From: Duganella sacchari
GTDB taxonomy: Bacteria > Pseudomonadota > Gammaproteobacteria > Burkholderiales > Burkholderiaceae_D
Assembly (NCBI RefSeq): GCF_900143065.1
Contig: NZ_FRCX01000014.1
Coordinates: 1 to 64,000 of the forward strand
Reading direction: 5' to 3'
Length of the DNA stretch: 64,000 nucleotides
A program made the position numbers and the translations under genes. Below are positions 49,868 to 59,016 of this stretch, one piece after another. The stretch's first letter is position 1. Each line of letters begins with the position of its first letter. Under the pieces are notes generated by a model. The model ran no database searches and was not told the origin of the DNA. It saw only the letters and a list, made by a program, of their open reading frames with translations.

Positions 49868-51625
49868 ATGCAAACTTCAATTAGATTCATGGCGCTGGTG
49901 ATTAGCGCATCGTTTTCCCTGGCCGCGCAGGCGGTAAGCTTTGATGATTGGGCCGACAAGGTCGCCAACGCCAAGGTGCGCAGCGATCCTGAACAGGCCA
50001 CGCAGAAGCAGTACTTCGACGCCAAAGAGCAGGATGCGCTGGACCGCAAGCTGACGCCGAACACGGTGGTGTTCCGCGCGGCGGAAGTGGCCAGCGCCAA
50101 AAAATCGCTGGTGGAGCTGGACAAAATCAATCAAGCCAAACTGACGCCGCAGCAGCGCGCCAGCGCTGCCACCATCGCCTGGAGTTTGCAGGGCACGGTC
50201 GATGCGTATGCCTACCGTGACTATAACTTTGTGTTCAACCAGTTCACCGGCCTGCATGTGCAGATCGTGAACTTCCTGTCGCAGCAGCATCCGATACGCA
50301 ATCGCCGCGATATCGAAAACTACCTGGTGCGCCTGAAAGCCGTCGCCGGCAAGATGGATACCGGCATCGTGCAGGCGCGCGGCGCCGCAGGCAAGGGCAT
50401 TCTGATGCCGACCTTTATCACGCAGGCCTCCATCGGCCAGCTGGACCGCTTCCTGGACGGCACGCCGGAAAACAATGTGTTTGTGGCCTCGCTGGTGCAG
50501 CGCATGGGCAGCGTGAAGGATGTGCCGGCGGAAGACCAGGCCAAATTTGCTGCCGAGGCGACGGCCATCGTCAAGCAATCCATCATTCCGGTGTTCCAGC
50601 GTACGCGCACGCTGTTGCAGGAGCAGCTGCCGCGCACGAATAACGATGCGGGCCTGTGGCGCCTGCCGAATGGCGACAAGGCGTATGCCGTGATGCTGCG
50701 CCAGATGACATCGACCGATTACACGCCGCAGCAGATCCACGAGATCGGCCAGCAGGAAGTGGCGCGCATCGAGAAGGAGATGCATGGCCTGCTGGTGTCC
50801 ATCGGTTATACCGACGGCAGCATCAAGGACCGCATGGCCAAGCTGGAGCAGGACCAGCAGCCGAAGGAAGCGGACCCGCGCCCACAACTGCTGGCACGCT
50901 ATGACGAGATTCTGCGCGATGCGGAGGCGCGCGCCAAAGACCTGTTCGACATCGTGCCGAAAGCGCCGGTGGTGGTGAAGCGCGAACCGCTGTTCACCGA
51001 GAAGACGGCGGCGGCCCACTACACGGGACCGGCCAAGGATGGCACACGTCCGGGCATCTTCTGGGCGCCGCTGCCGGGGCCGGATTTCCGCATCGTCGGC
51101 ATGCGTACGCTGGTGTATCACGAAGGTGTGCCGGGCCACCACTTCCAGGTCGCGCTGCAGCAGGAAAATGCCGGCCTGCCGCGCTATCGCCGCGACCGCG
51201 TGTTTGGCGTCGGCTCCGCGTATGGCGAAGGGTGGGCGCTGTATGCCGAACAGCTGGCAGCGGAGAATGGCTGGTACGGCAATGACGTCGTCGGCCGTCT
51301 GGGCCAGCTGGATGCGGAACTGTTCCGCGCACGCCGCCTGGTGGTGGACACCGGCCTGCACGCGATGAAGTGGACGCGCCAGCAAGGCATCGATTACGGC
51401 ATTCCACCGGCGGAAGTGGACCGTTATGTGGTGATGCCTGGCCAGGCCTGTGCCTACAAGATCGGCATGATGCGCATTCTGGAGCTGCGTGCCAAAGCGC
51501 AGAAAGCGCTGGGCGACAAGTTCAACATCAAGGCCTTCCACAACACCGTCCTGGAAACCGGCAACGTCCCGCTGTCCGTGCTGGAAAAAGTCGTGGACGA
51601 GTGGATCGCTACGCAGAAGGGCTGA
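49868..51625 (+). CDS. exported DUF885 family metallopeptidase-like protein
   Basis: A 585-residue DUF885 protein with a signal peptide (1-22, ending AAQA). DUF885 proteins are distantly related to zinc carboxypeptidases of the M32-like fold. The conserved HEGVPGHHFQ (metal ligands His-Glu...His) and GSAYGEGWALYAEQLA are present, as is MPGQACAYKIGMM near the C-terminus. GAGAGG lies before ATG 49868; the much longer upstream open frame overlaps the GGDEF gene and is a shadow. The substrate is unknown. Confidence 0.92.
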   Translation: MQTSIRFMALVISASFSLAAQAVSFDDWADKVANAKVRSDPEQATQKQYFDAKEQDALDRKLTPNTVVFRAAEVASAKKSLVELDKINQAKLTPQQRASAATIAWSLQGTVDAYAYRDYNFVFNQFTGLHVQIVNFLSQQHPIRNRRDIENYLVRLKAVAGKMDTGIVQARGAAGKGILMPTFITQASIGQLDRFLDGTPENNVFVASLVQRMGSVKDVPAEDQAKFAAEATAIVKQSIIPVFQRTRTLLQEQLPRTNNDAGLWRLPNGDKAYAVMLRQMTSTDYTPQQIHEIGQQEVARIEKEMHGLLVSIGYTDGSIKDRMAKLEQDQQPKEADPRPQLLARYDEILRDAEARAKDLFDIVPKAPVVVKREPLFTEKTAAAHYTGPAKDGTRPGIFWAPLPGPDFRIVGMRTLVYHEGVPGHHFQVALQQENAGLPRYRRDRVFGVGSAYGEGWALYAEQLAAENGWYGNDVVGRLGQLDAELFRARRLVVDTGLHAMKWTRQQGIDYGIPPAEVDRYVVMPGQACAYKIGMMRILELRAKAQKALGDKFNIKAFHNTVLETGNVPLSVLEKVVDEWIATQKG

Positions 51626-51637
51626 TACGGCAGCGTT

Positions 51638-51667
51638 GCCCCGTCTGGCGAAACTGTCAGGCGGGGC
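51638..51667. terminator. GC-rich stem-loop after the DUF885 gene
   Basis: GCCCCGTCTG and CAGGCGGGGC pair over ten positions with one G-T pair, 12 bases after the stop. No T-run follows, so termination strength is uncertain. Confidence 0.45.
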
Positions 51668-51692
51668 GTCGTTGGCCTTGCCTATGCCCTTG

Positions 51693-51708
51693 GCCGGGAA
51701 TTCCCGGC
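51693..51708. repeat. perfect 16-bp palindrome GCCGGGAATTCCCGGC
   Basis: A perfect dyad with no spacer, between two convergent genes (DUF885 and the NmrA-like gene, which ends at 51728). It may help terminate the NmrA-like transcript or be a protein-binding site. Confidence 0.45.
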
Positions 51709-51727
51709 TGAGAAAGTTTGACCTCTT

Positions 51728-52615
51728 TTAATGCCGGGCCAGTTCGGCGATGACATGTTTCAGCGGCGTTGTTCCTGCCCGCTCTACCGCGCGGGGATCG
51801 CTCTTGATGTCGATGTGCGCAGAGTTGAGGCTGCGGGTCATTTCGATGAAACCGGCCAGTGCGGCTGCTGAGAAACCGGCAGCGGCCAGCGCCTGCGGCC
51901 AGGCTGCTTCCGGTACAACTGCCACGTCTACCCGTTTCCCGAGCGTGGCGGCAATGATGGCGGCGACATCGCCCGGCGCATAGTCTTCCGGCCCCGAGAG
52001 CGTGACGATGCTGGTATTCGTGCTTTCTTCTTGCAGCAAGGCCGCCGCAATCCTGCCGACGTCCGCAGTTGCCACCATCGGCAACGGATGCTGTGGTGGT
52101 GACAAGAATGTCGGCAAGGTGCCGTTGTCCACGGCCGCGCCGACCAGCGGCGTCCAGTTCTCCATGAAATAAGCCGCGCGCAGGAAGACCGTGGGGATGC
52201 CCGTATCGCCCAAGCGCTGTTCGAACATCCGGTTCATCCCGATCCAGCCCGTTCCGCTTGCGCGGTCGGCGCCGATCGAGGATAGCGCGACCAGCCGGGG
52301 TATCTGCGCTGCCAGCGCGGCGCGTGCGGTGATATCGGCAATCACGCCGGCCAGCGCGAACAGGTCTTCACGCTGATAGTGCTGCGGGCTGACGACGTAA
52401 GCACCCCGGGCCTGGCTGAGCGCACTGGTCATCGCGGCCAGGTCCGTCAGGTCGGCCACGGCGACCTGGGCGCCGCGCTCAGCCCAAGGCTGGCCCTTGG
52501 CGGGATCGCGCACCACGACACGCACGGGCTGGCCGGCGCGTAACAGCGCATCGGCGGCAGCGGCGCCGGTGCGGCCGGTCACGCCGAAGACGACGTAGGG
52601 AAGGGAAACAGTCAT
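51728..52615 (-). CDS. NmrA-like NAD(P)-binding oxidoreductase
   Basis: A 295-residue atypical short-chain dehydrogenase of the NmrA/QorB type. The nucleotide motif GVTGRTG is at residues 7-15, RVVVRDPAKGQPWAERGA follows, and LVALSSIGAD lies mid-protein, without the Tyr-x3-Lys pair of classical members. QorB-like proteins reduce quinones; NmrA itself is a redox sensor. AGGAG lies before the ATG. It is divergent from a LysR gene, which probably regulates it. Confidence 0.9.
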   Translation of the reverse strand: MTVSLPYVVFGVTGRTGAAAADALLRAGQPVRVVVRDPAKGQPWAERGAQVAVADLTDLAAMTSALSQARGAYVVSPQHYQREDLFALAGVIADITARAALAAQIPRLVALSSIGADRASGTGWIGMNRMFEQRLGDTGIPTVFLRAAYFMENWTPLVGAAVDNGTLPTFLSPPQHPLPMVATADVGRIAAALLQEESTNTSIVTLSGPEDYAPGDVAAIIAATLGKRVDVAVVPEAAWPQALAAAGFSAAALAGFIEMTRSLNSAHIDIKSDPRAVERAGTTPLKHVIAELARH

Positions 52616-52628
52616 ATAAAAATCTCCT

Positions 52629-52646
52629 ATTCAGATGAAACTGAAT
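52629..52646. promoter_or_regulatory. LysR-type operator candidate ATTCAG-N6-CTGAAT
   Basis: A perfect 6+6 inverted repeat with a 6-base spacer in the divergent gap, 14 bases from the NmrA-like ATG. It contains the T...A symmetry typical of LysR boxes. Confidence 0.5.
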
Positions 52647-52695
52647 GGTGCATGATTGTCGGATATACACCAATGGCATGAAAGTCATAGTCAAC

Positions 52696-53616
52696 ATGCA
52701 CCAAGTGGATTTATCTAACCTCGACCTCAATCTGTTGAAACTGTTTGAAGCCCTGGTTCGGGAACGCAGCGTCACCCAGGCGGGGTTGCGCCTGGGCCTG
52801 AGCCAGCCGGCCGCTAGCCGCGCATTGGGGCGGTTGCGCGCGATGCTGGGAGATCGCCTGCTGGTTCGCGGCAAGCTTGGTCTGGAACTGACGCCGCGCG
52901 GCGAGATGCTGGCCGGGCCGGTGGCCAGATTGCTGGAGGAGGTCCGCGGCATCGTTTCGCCGGCGGTGTTCGATCCCGCTGCGGCAAAGGGGCGTTTCAC
53001 GATTGCCGCGCATGACCACCTTAGCCTGACGGTGCTTGCCGGTTTGATCGCCCGCTTCGAGCGCCAGGCGCCGGCGCTGAGCCTTCATATCGCGCAACCT
53101 GCCGGCGACAATGTGCGGCTGATCGAGCAGGGCGGCGCAGACCTGGCGCTGGGGATTTTCAACACCCTTCCCGGCAGCCTCCATCGCCGTGGCTTATACG
53201 ACGATGACCTGGTCTGTGTGGTCAGGTCCGGTCATGCCTGTGTGGCGGGCGGGCTGGGTCTGGAGCGTTATGTGGGCTTGCGTCATGTCGCCGTGACCAT
53301 TTCCGGCGTCGGCGAGAGTGCGGTCGATGTCGCGCTGTCGGCGCAGGGACGAACGCGCCATGTCGCTGTGCGCGTGCCGCACTTCCTTGCGGGGGCGATG
53401 CTGGTGGCCGATAGTGACATGATCCTGACCTTGCCAGGCCGCCTGGCGCGATTGCTCGCGCAGCAGCTTCCGCTTGCGATGCTGGAGGTGCCGCTACAGC
53501 TAGCGCCCCTGTCGCCGGCGATGATCTGGCACGAACGCGTCCACCGGGACCCGGCCCATGTCTGGGTACGGCAACAACTGGTTGACGTCGTCGCGCCGTT
53601 CAACCATGTCAGCTAG
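52696..53616 (+). CDS. LysR-family transcriptional regulator
   Basis: A LysR-type regulator of 306 residues from ATG 52696 (ATG 52678 in the same frame adds six residues; neither has a clear ribosome-binding site). The helix-turn-helix reads RSVTQAGLRLGLSQPAASRA, followed by LGRLRAMLGDRLLVRGK and an effector domain. It is divergent from the NmrA-like oxidoreductase gene, a frequent pairing in quinone- or electrophile-responsive systems. A small secreted-protein gene starts nine bases downstream. Confidence 0.92.
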   Translation: MHQVDLSNLDLNLLKLFEALVRERSVTQAGLRLGLSQPAASRALGRLRAMLGDRLLVRGKLGLELTPRGEMLAGPVARLLEEVRGIVSPAVFDPAAAKGRFTIAAHDHLSLTVLAGLIARFERQAPALSLHIAQPAGDNVRLIEQGGADLALGIFNTLPGSLHRRGLYDDDLVCVVRSGHACVAGGLGLERYVGLRHVAVTISGVGESAVDVALSAQGRTRHVAVRVPHFLAGAMLVADSDMILTLPGRLARLLAQQLPLAMLEVPLQLAPLSPAMIWHERVHRDPAHVWVRQQLVDVVAPFNHVS

Positions 53617-53625
53617 AGAGACACC

Positions 53626-54123
53626 ATGAGATTACGAACCGCGTCACTGTTCTTCATTGCCATGCTGTGCTGGTATGCCGTGAACGCTACCGCTGGCAGT
53701 ACCGAAGAAGCCAGGCTAGCGCAGCGCACCGGCAAGCCAGCAGGAAAGAACTGCGAACTGTTGATGCCGCCAGCTGGTGCTGGGGAGGAAAGCGGGCATG
53801 GCTATCTGGTGCAGGTCTGGCCACGGGCCAAAGACATCGACGCGCACTACTCCGGTTGCCAGGCCGTGTTCTGGACTACTGCCAGCCAGCCGCCACGGCT
53901 TGCCTGGCTGGTGGAGGTGCTCAACGGCGACCCGCTACGCCGCTGGTCTGCTGATCCGGCCCTGCGGGATATGTCTCAATGCGTCTATGCACGTGGCGTG
54001 TTGATGAAGGGCTCGCCCGATCTCTGTCCAGTTCCGCCGGAATTGCTCATGCCGTCACAAGCAGCTGGTTGCGTCACTGCTCCCAATCCGGCTGCACATT
54101 GCGATTATGATGTGGAATATTGA
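53626..54123 (+). CDS. secreted cysteine-containing protein of unknown function
   Basis: A 165-residue exported protein with a signal peptide (about 1-23, ending ATAG). The mature part has six cysteines (CELLMP, SGCQAVFW, SQCVYARG, LCPVPP, AGCVTA, HCDYD), which could form three disulfides. No known domain is recognised. GAGAGACACC precedes the ATG. It may be co-transcribed with the LysR gene nine bases upstream. The stop (TGA) is 53 bases before the GNAT start. Confidence 0.7.
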   Translation: MRLRTASLFFIAMLCWYAVNATAGSTEEARLAQRTGKPAGKNCELLMPPAGAGEESGHGYLVQVWPRAKDIDAHYSGCQAVFWTTASQPPRLAWLVEVLNGDPLRRWSADPALRDMSQCVYARGVLMKGSPDLCPVPPELLMPSQAAGCVTAPNPAAHCDYDVEY

Positions 54124-54176
54124 GCGGGCCTGGCGCGATTGCCGGCGTTTGCCAACAACGAACCTTGAAACGACAC

Positions 54177-54611
54177 ATGACCATGACAGAAATCGTGACG
54201 TATCGGCAGGCCCATGCTGACGACATCCCTGCAATGTCCACAATCCGGCTTGCCGTCCGTGAGAATGTGCTGTCCAACCCCGCCAGGATAACGCGGCAAA
54301 TGTACGAGGATTATCTTGATGCTCTCGGCCGAGGCTGGGTTGCTGAAATTGGTGGTGAGATCGTCGGTTTTTCGTACGCGGATAAAACAGACTCGTCGAT
54401 CTGGGCGCTGTTCATATCGCCCGAGTACGAAGGCAAAGGACTGGCAAAGCAATTGCTGCACCTGGCAACGCGCTGGCTCTTCGATCAGGGCAACAGCTGC
54501 GTCCGCCTGAGTACCGGAGCAGGAACCCGGGCTGACCAGTTCTACGCCTTGCAGGGATGGGCGAGGGAACGGGTTGAGGGTAACGATGCCTTTTACGTGC
54601 TGGTCGCCTGA
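54177..54611 (+). CDS. GNAT-family N-acetyltransferase
   Basis: A GNAT acyltransferase of about 144 residues. The acetyl-CoA site appears as LFISPEYEGKGLAKQLLHLA (Q/RxxGxG/A type), preceded by GGEIVGFSYAD and followed by YALQGWARE. ATG 54177 or 54183 can be the start. It uses acetyl-CoA; the acceptor is unknown. Base composition here is slightly lower in GC than the housekeeping genes, matching an accessory origin. Confidence 0.88.
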   Translation: MTMTEIVTYRQAHADDIPAMSTIRLAVRENVLSNPARITRQMYEDYLDALGRGWVAEIGGEIVGFSYADKTDSSIWALFISPEYEGKGLAKQLLHLATRWLFDQGNSCVRLSTGAGTRADQFYALQGWARERVEGNDAFYVLVA

Positions 54612-54668
54612 CGACCGGACCAGCGGCTGCATCGCCCTTCCAGACATGCTGATTGGATCTTACTTCCC

Positions 54669-55193
54669 ATGCAAACATTGACGAATCGCCTCCGCTACCT
54701 GCGCAGCCGCGAGGCCTTGGCCGCAGTGGCTCTGCCAGCAGTTATTGTAGGGAAGTGGTGGGGCGAAGGTGGCGAGATTGCCTGGGGTATGCGCGTCGCA
54801 GCGCTGAGCTTGCTGGTGTATATCCTTGTACAAGGGACGCTGTATTGGCATCTCAAGCTGCGGTCGATTACGGGGCAGGCAGCGCTGCCTGCGTATTTCT
54901 CTCAAGTCTTCTGCAGTTTTAAATGGTCCAACCTCATGCTCGCCGGCGGTCTACTGGTGCTCCTGTTTTTGCCGGAGCGGATGCCGCTGTCGGACACTGA
55001 TTTGCGATGGACCGTCGGTCTGTTGCTGGGCGCCTTGCTGGAACACATTAACTACTACCATTACCAACTGATGTATGACACACGGGCGGCGTTCGATCAT
55101 TTACGGCGTCATGGCCGGCTGCGCAAAGCCGCCCTCGGCATCGATATGGCCAGGGCTCGCCTGACACGCATCGCGGACGGTTGCGAGAGGTGA
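54669..55193 (+). CDS. membrane protein of unknown function
   Basis: A 174-residue protein with four hydrophobic segments (about 15-32, 39-60, 85-102, 111-130) and a basic C-terminal helix (RAAFDHLRRHGRLRKAAL). It has no signal peptidase site and no motif I recognise. The gene ends six bases before the convergent response regulator gene. Confidence 0.65.
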   Translation: MQTLTNRLRYLRSREALAAVALPAVIVGKWWGEGGEIAWGMRVAALSLLVYILVQGTLYWHLKLRSITGQAALPAYFSQVFCSFKWSNLMLAGGLLVLLFLPERMPLSDTDLRWTVGLLLGALLEHINYYHYQLMYDTRAAFDHLRRHGRLRKAALGIDMARARLTRIADGCER

Positions 55194-55199
55194 TGACGC

Positions 55200-55784
55200 C
55201 TATTTCAGCAGGCCGGCCAGTTCGACGGCGGTTTTGACCTGCATCTTGTCGAAGATGTGGGCGCGGTGGACTTCCACCGTCCGCATGCTGATGCCAAGCT
55301 GGTCGGCGACGACCTTGTTCATTTTGCCGGCCAGGATCAGGTCCAGTACTTCACGCTCGCGCACCGACAGCGTTGCCAGGCGCGCGTGGACGGCGGCGCT
55401 CTCGCTGGCGCGGCGCGAGTTGGCCAGCGCTTCCTGCACGCGGTCCATGAGCTGGTTGTCGTTGAAGGGTTTCTCGAAGAAGTCGAAAGCGCCGCGTTTC
55501 AGCGTGTCCACCGCCATTGGCACATCGCCATGGCCGGTCAGGAAGATGACAGGCATGCGCTGCACCAGGCCGCGCGTGAGTAGCTGGTCGAACACGGCAA
55601 CGCCGTTCATGTCGGGCATGCGCACGTCAAGCAGCACGCAGTCGCCGTTGACGTCGAACTCACTGCCGATCTGCGCCAGAAATTGTAAGCCCGATTCATA
55701 AGCGCGTGCCGGGATTGCCCGCGACGTGGCCAGCCAGCTCAGCGCGTCGCGTACGACCGCTTCATCATCGACGATATGCAGCAT
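55200..55784 (-). CDS. FixJ/DctR-like response regulator
   Basis: A 194-residue response regulator. The receiver has the acid pocket VDDE (5-8), phospho-acceptor Asp53 in LLDVRMPDMNG, Thr in FLTGHGDVPMA and Lys in FEKPF. The output is a LuxR/FixJ helix-turn-helix with LSVREREVLDLILAGKMNKV (about 135-154). Four bases separate it from the sensor kinase gene upstream. The nearby dctP, dctQ and dctM genes make it the probable DctR-type activator of C4-dicarboxylate transport; it is not the sigma-54-type DctD. Confidence 0.93.
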   Translation of the reverse strand: MLHIVDDEAVVRDALSWLATSRAIPARAYESGLQFLAQIGSEFDVNGDCVLLDVRMPDMNGVAVFDQLLTRGLVQRMPVIFLTGHGDVPMAVDTLKRGAFDFFEKPFNDNQLMDRVQEALANSRRASESAAVHARLATLSVREREVLDLILAGKMNKVVADQLGISMRTVEVHRAHIFDKMQVKTAVELAGLLK

Positions 55785-55788
55785 TCTT

Positions 55789-57807
55789 TTATGTCTCCTG
55801 TTCCGTTACCGCCAGCACGGCTGGCAGCACGAACGTAAATATGGTCCCGCCCTGCGGGTTGGCGCGGAAGGACAGTGCGCCGCCGTGGAATTCTATCGCA
55901 GTCCGGCAGATATTGAGTCCCATGCCCATGCCTTCGGCCTTGGTGGAGAAGAACGGCGAGAACAGGCGCTGCGCGACTTCCTCCGGAATCCCGTGGCCCT
56001 GGTCGATCACGGCCACGCTGACTTGGCCGCTGTCCTTGTCATATTCCGCCACTACGCGCAGTACGCGCTGCGCTGGCGGCACGTGCTGCATGGCTTCGAT
56101 GGCGTTGCGGGTCAGGTTGAGCAGCACCTGCTCGATCATCACGCGGTCCGCGCGCACGGACGGCAGATCGTCCGGCAGCTCCGTACGGAAGGCAACGTAG
56201 CTCTGGCGCGCCTGCAGCTCGATCAGTGCGCGTATGCCGTCCAGCAGCGAGGGGATGGCGACTTCCTGCCGCAGCGGCTCGCGCTTCTTCACAAATTCGT
56301 GCACGCTGCGGATGATCTGGCCCGCGCGCTGCGCCTGGGCGCTAGCCTGTTCCAGCGCCGGTTTCAGGATCGTGCAATCCACCTCGCCGCCACGGTCCAG
56401 TACATTCAGCGCACCGGTGGTGTAGCTGGAAATTGCCGCCAGTGGCTGATTCAGCTCGTGCGCCAGCATCGAGGCGATTTCGCCCATGGTGGCCAGGCGC
56501 GCCGACGCCTGCAGCTTTTCCTGTTGCTGGCGGTTCAGTTCTTCAATGCGCTTGCGGTCGGAAATGTCGAGGATGGAACCCATCCATCCGGTCTGCTTGC
56601 CGTGGTTGTCCACCAGCGGCGCTTCAAACACCAGTACCGGCACGCGCTCGCCGTTAGGTCGCTGGAAGATGGTTTCAAACTGCGGCGTCACCTTGCCGGC
56701 CAGGACGGACGCAAAGCGCGCTTCATATTCCGTCATCGCTTCCGGCGCCCAGTAGGGCATGGGCGGCAGCTTGCCAACGATTTCCTCGGCCGGATAGCCG
56801 ACGATCTGGCAGAACGCCGGATTCACATAGGTGATGCGGCCTTCCAGGTCGCGCGCGCGCAGGCCGGTGACCAGCGAGTTTTCCATCGCCGTACGGAACG
56901 ACATCTGCTGGCGCAGCGCGCCTTCTGCGGCCAGGCGCCGCGAGATGTGGCCCCACAGGGCCAGCAGGCTCCATAACAATCCCAGCGACAGCACGATCAC
57001 CGAACCGACCAGCAGATTGGGCAGCAACTGCGGCTCGCTCTTGACGCTGTCCGTCACCAGCGTGACCGAGGCGCCCGGCAGATCCAGCGCGCGCTTGTGG
57101 GTGTAGACACCATGGCCCGGGCCGGCCGCCGCGCGGCGCGCCAGCACCTTGTCGTCGCGGTCCACCAGCGATACCTGGTTGTCCTGCGCGAACCACCACG
57201 GCACCATTTCATCGAGCAGCGCCGAGGTCTGATAGGTGGCCACCAGCGAGCCCAGATACTCGTCGCCCCGGAACAGCGGCACGTGATAGTCCATCAGCAC
57301 GGCCGCTGGCGCGGCCGACTGGTTCGGCGTCTGCGCTTCCGGCTGGGTGTACATGGGCCGGCGGGTCTTGCGCGTGATGTCGGCGGTGGCTTTGGAGGAC
57401 GGCGACAGTTCGACCGGCGTCGCCAGCGGATCGCTGCTGCCGGCCAGCTGGCCATCCGGCTTGAGCCACACCACGCGCAGCAGTTCATGGCCGTTTTTGA
57501 GCAGGCGCGCCATGCGCTCATGCAGCAGGGCGGGCGACAAATGGCCGGTGCTGATTTCCACGCCCATGCTGCGCAGGCTCTCCTCATCGCGGCCCAGCTG
57601 GAAGCGGATGGTCTGCTCGACCCACAGGGTATCGGCAATCAGCTGCTCCTGGCGCTCGTTGCTTTCCATCTGGCGCGCCTGCCAGGGCAGCCAGATCAGG
57701 ATGGCCAGGAAAAACAACACCAGCACGATGGGCAGCAGCCAGCGCAGCGAGGTGCTGGGGTAGGGACGGCGACGTGAAACAGGCGCGGTAGAATGGGCAG
57801 AGGTCAT
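55789..57807 (-). CDS. DctS-like PAS-domain sensor histidine kinase
   Basis: A 672-residue membrane kinase. Helix 1 is at about 22-42, a long periplasmic sensing region at 43-262, helix 2 at about 263-287, then a PAS/PAC unit (300-420) and the kinase core with His450 in MLAHELNQPLAAI, NLTRNAIEAMQHV and MGMGLNICRTAIEFHGG. This layout matches DctS/DctB-type dicarboxylate sensors. It is transcribed with the response regulator gene and divergent from dctP across 129 bases. Confidence 0.93.
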   Translation of the reverse strand: MTSAHSTAPVSRRRPYPSTSLRWLLPIVLVLFFLAILIWLPWQARQMESNERQEQLIADTLWVEQTIRFQLGRDEESLRSMGVEISTGHLSPALLHERMARLLKNGHELLRVVWLKPDGQLAGSSDPLATPVELSPSSKATADITRKTRRPMYTQPEAQTPNQSAAPAAVLMDYHVPLFRGDEYLGSLVATYQTSALLDEMVPWWFAQDNQVSLVDRDDKVLARRAAAGPGHGVYTHKRALDLPGASVTLVTDSVKSEPQLLPNLLVGSVIVLSLGLLWSLLALWGHISRRLAAEGALRQQMSFRTAMENSLVTGLRARDLEGRITYVNPAFCQIVGYPAEEIVGKLPPMPYWAPEAMTEYEARFASVLAGKVTPQFETIFQRPNGERVPVLVFEAPLVDNHGKQTGWMGSILDISDRKRIEELNRQQQEKLQASARLATMGEIASMLAHELNQPLAAISSYTTGALNVLDRGGEVDCTILKPALEQASAQAQRAGQIIRSVHEFVKKREPLRQEVAIPSLLDGIRALIELQARQSYVAFRTELPDDLPSVRADRVMIEQVLLNLTRNAIEAMQHVPPAQRVLRVVAEYDKDSGQVSVAVIDQGHGIPEEVAQRLFSPFFSTKAEGMGMGLNICRTAIEFHGGALSFRANPQGGTIFTFVLPAVLAVTEQET

Positions 57808-57936
57808 GGGCGGTCAGCGTAGCGCGTCAGGATGATGCAGCCATTGTGGTTATCCACACTTGTCAGTGTTGCGGCAATTCATAAGAATCGTTCACAATAG
57901 AACAATAGTGTAACTTTAAACCCGTCAGGAGACTTC
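57808..57936. promoter_or_regulatory. divergent promoter region dctS-like / dctP
   Basis: The gap contains ACACT-TGTC-AGTGT (57856-57869), a short dyad that could bind the FixJ-type regulator, and AT-rich sequence with repeated ACAATAG before dctP. A possible promoter is TTGCGG with CACAAT 18 bases on. CAGGAG at good distance precedes the dctP ATG. Confidence 0.45.
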
Positions 57937-58923
57937 ATGAAACTGAAATCCGTTCTGCTCGTCCTGAGCGCCGCCTTGAGCTTCAATGCGTACGCTCAAG
58001 CGCCTATCGTCATCAAATTCAGCCACGTGGTGGCAACCGACACGCCAAAAGGCCAGGCCGCAGAGCGTTTCAAACAGCTGGCCGAAAAGGCAACCAATGG
58101 CCGCGTAAAGGTCGAGGTGTATCCGAACAGCCAGCTGTACAAGGACAAGGAAGAACTGGAAGCGCTGCAGCTGGGCGCGGTACAGATGCTGGCGCCATCG
58201 CTGGCCAAATTCGGCCCGCTGGGCGTGAAAGAGTTCGAGGCGTTCGACCTGCCTTACATCTTCCCGTCGAAGACCGCGCTGTACAACGTGACCGAAGGAG
58301 AAATCGGCAAGTCGCTGATGAAAAAGCTGGAACCAAAAGGCATTACCGGCCTGGCGTTCTGGGATAACGGCTTCAAGGTGATGTCGGCCAACAAGCCGCT
58401 GCGCGCACCAGCCGATTTCAAAGGCCTGAAAATGCGTATCCAGTCGTCCAAAGTGCTGGACGCGCAGATGCGTGCACTGGGCGCCAACCCGCAGGTGCTG
58501 GCCTTCTCCGAGGTGTACCAGGCGCTGCAGACCGGCGTGGTGGACGGCACCGAGAATCCGCCATCGAATATGTACACCCAGAAGATGCATGAAGTGCAGA
58601 AGTATGTGACGGTGTCCAACCACGGCTATCTGGGCTATGCGGTGATCGTCAACAAGAAGTTCTGGGACGGCCTGCCGGCCGATATCCGCGTGGCGCTGGA
58701 CAAGGCCATGAAAGAGGCGACCACCTTCGAGAAAGCCATCGCCCAGCGTGACAACGATATGGCGCTGGATGCGATCAAAAAAGCCGGCAAGACCGAAATC
58801 TACACGCTCAGCGTGAAAGAGCAGGCGGACTGGCGCAAGGCCCTGCTGCCGGTGCAGCAGCAGATGGAAAGCCGTATCGGCAAGGACCTGATCTCGGCGA
58901 TCAACAAGGAAGCCGCCAAGTAA
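57937..58923 (+). CDS. dctP: TRAP transporter solute-binding protein DctP
   Basis: A 328-residue periplasmic binding protein of the DctP family with a signal peptide (1-20, ending AYA). Family markers are IKFSHVVATDTPKGQAAERF at the mature N-terminus, the carboxylate-binding Arg in GLKMRIQSSKV (about 170) and EVYQALQTGVVDGTENPPSN. It captures C4-dicarboxylates such as malate, succinate or fumarate for the DctQM membrane proteins, whose genes lie 1.9 kb away on the other strand. A terminator follows its stop. Confidence 0.95.
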   Translation: MKLKSVLLVLSAALSFNAYAQAPIVIKFSHVVATDTPKGQAAERFKQLAEKATNGRVKVEVYPNSQLYKDKEELEALQLGAVQMLAPSLAKFGPLGVKEFEAFDLPYIFPSKTALYNVTEGEIGKSLMKKLEPKGITGLAFWDNGFKVMSANKPLRAPADFKGLKMRIQSSKVLDAQMRALGANPQVLAFSEVYQALQTGVVDGTENPPSNMYTQKMHEVQKYVTVSNHGYLGYAVIVNKKFWDGLPADIRVALDKAMKEATTFEKAIAQRDNDMALDAIKKAGKTEIYTLSVKEQADWRKALLPVQQQMESRIGKDLISAINKEAAK

Positions 58924-58935
58924 GCCAGGCTGCGG

Positions 58936-58970
58936 TACGCCAGGTTCTGCCTGGCGTATTATTTATTTTA
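58936..58970 (+). terminator. intrinsic terminator after dctP
   Basis: TACGCCAGG (58936-58944) pairs with CCTGGCGTA (58950-58958) over nine bases, followed by the T-rich TTATTTATTTTA. It would end dctP transcription before the next gene. Confidence 0.8.
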
Positions 58971-59016
58971 TAAGTGCTAATATTGCAACTCCATCTCAAC
59001 CCGAAGGAGTTGCAGT

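Noticed and set aside
57850..57858. Perfect DnaA box TTATCCACA upstream of dctP
   Set aside because: Only one box is present, with no AT-rich unwinding region and no replication genes nearby. A 9-base match in 64 kb is not surprising.
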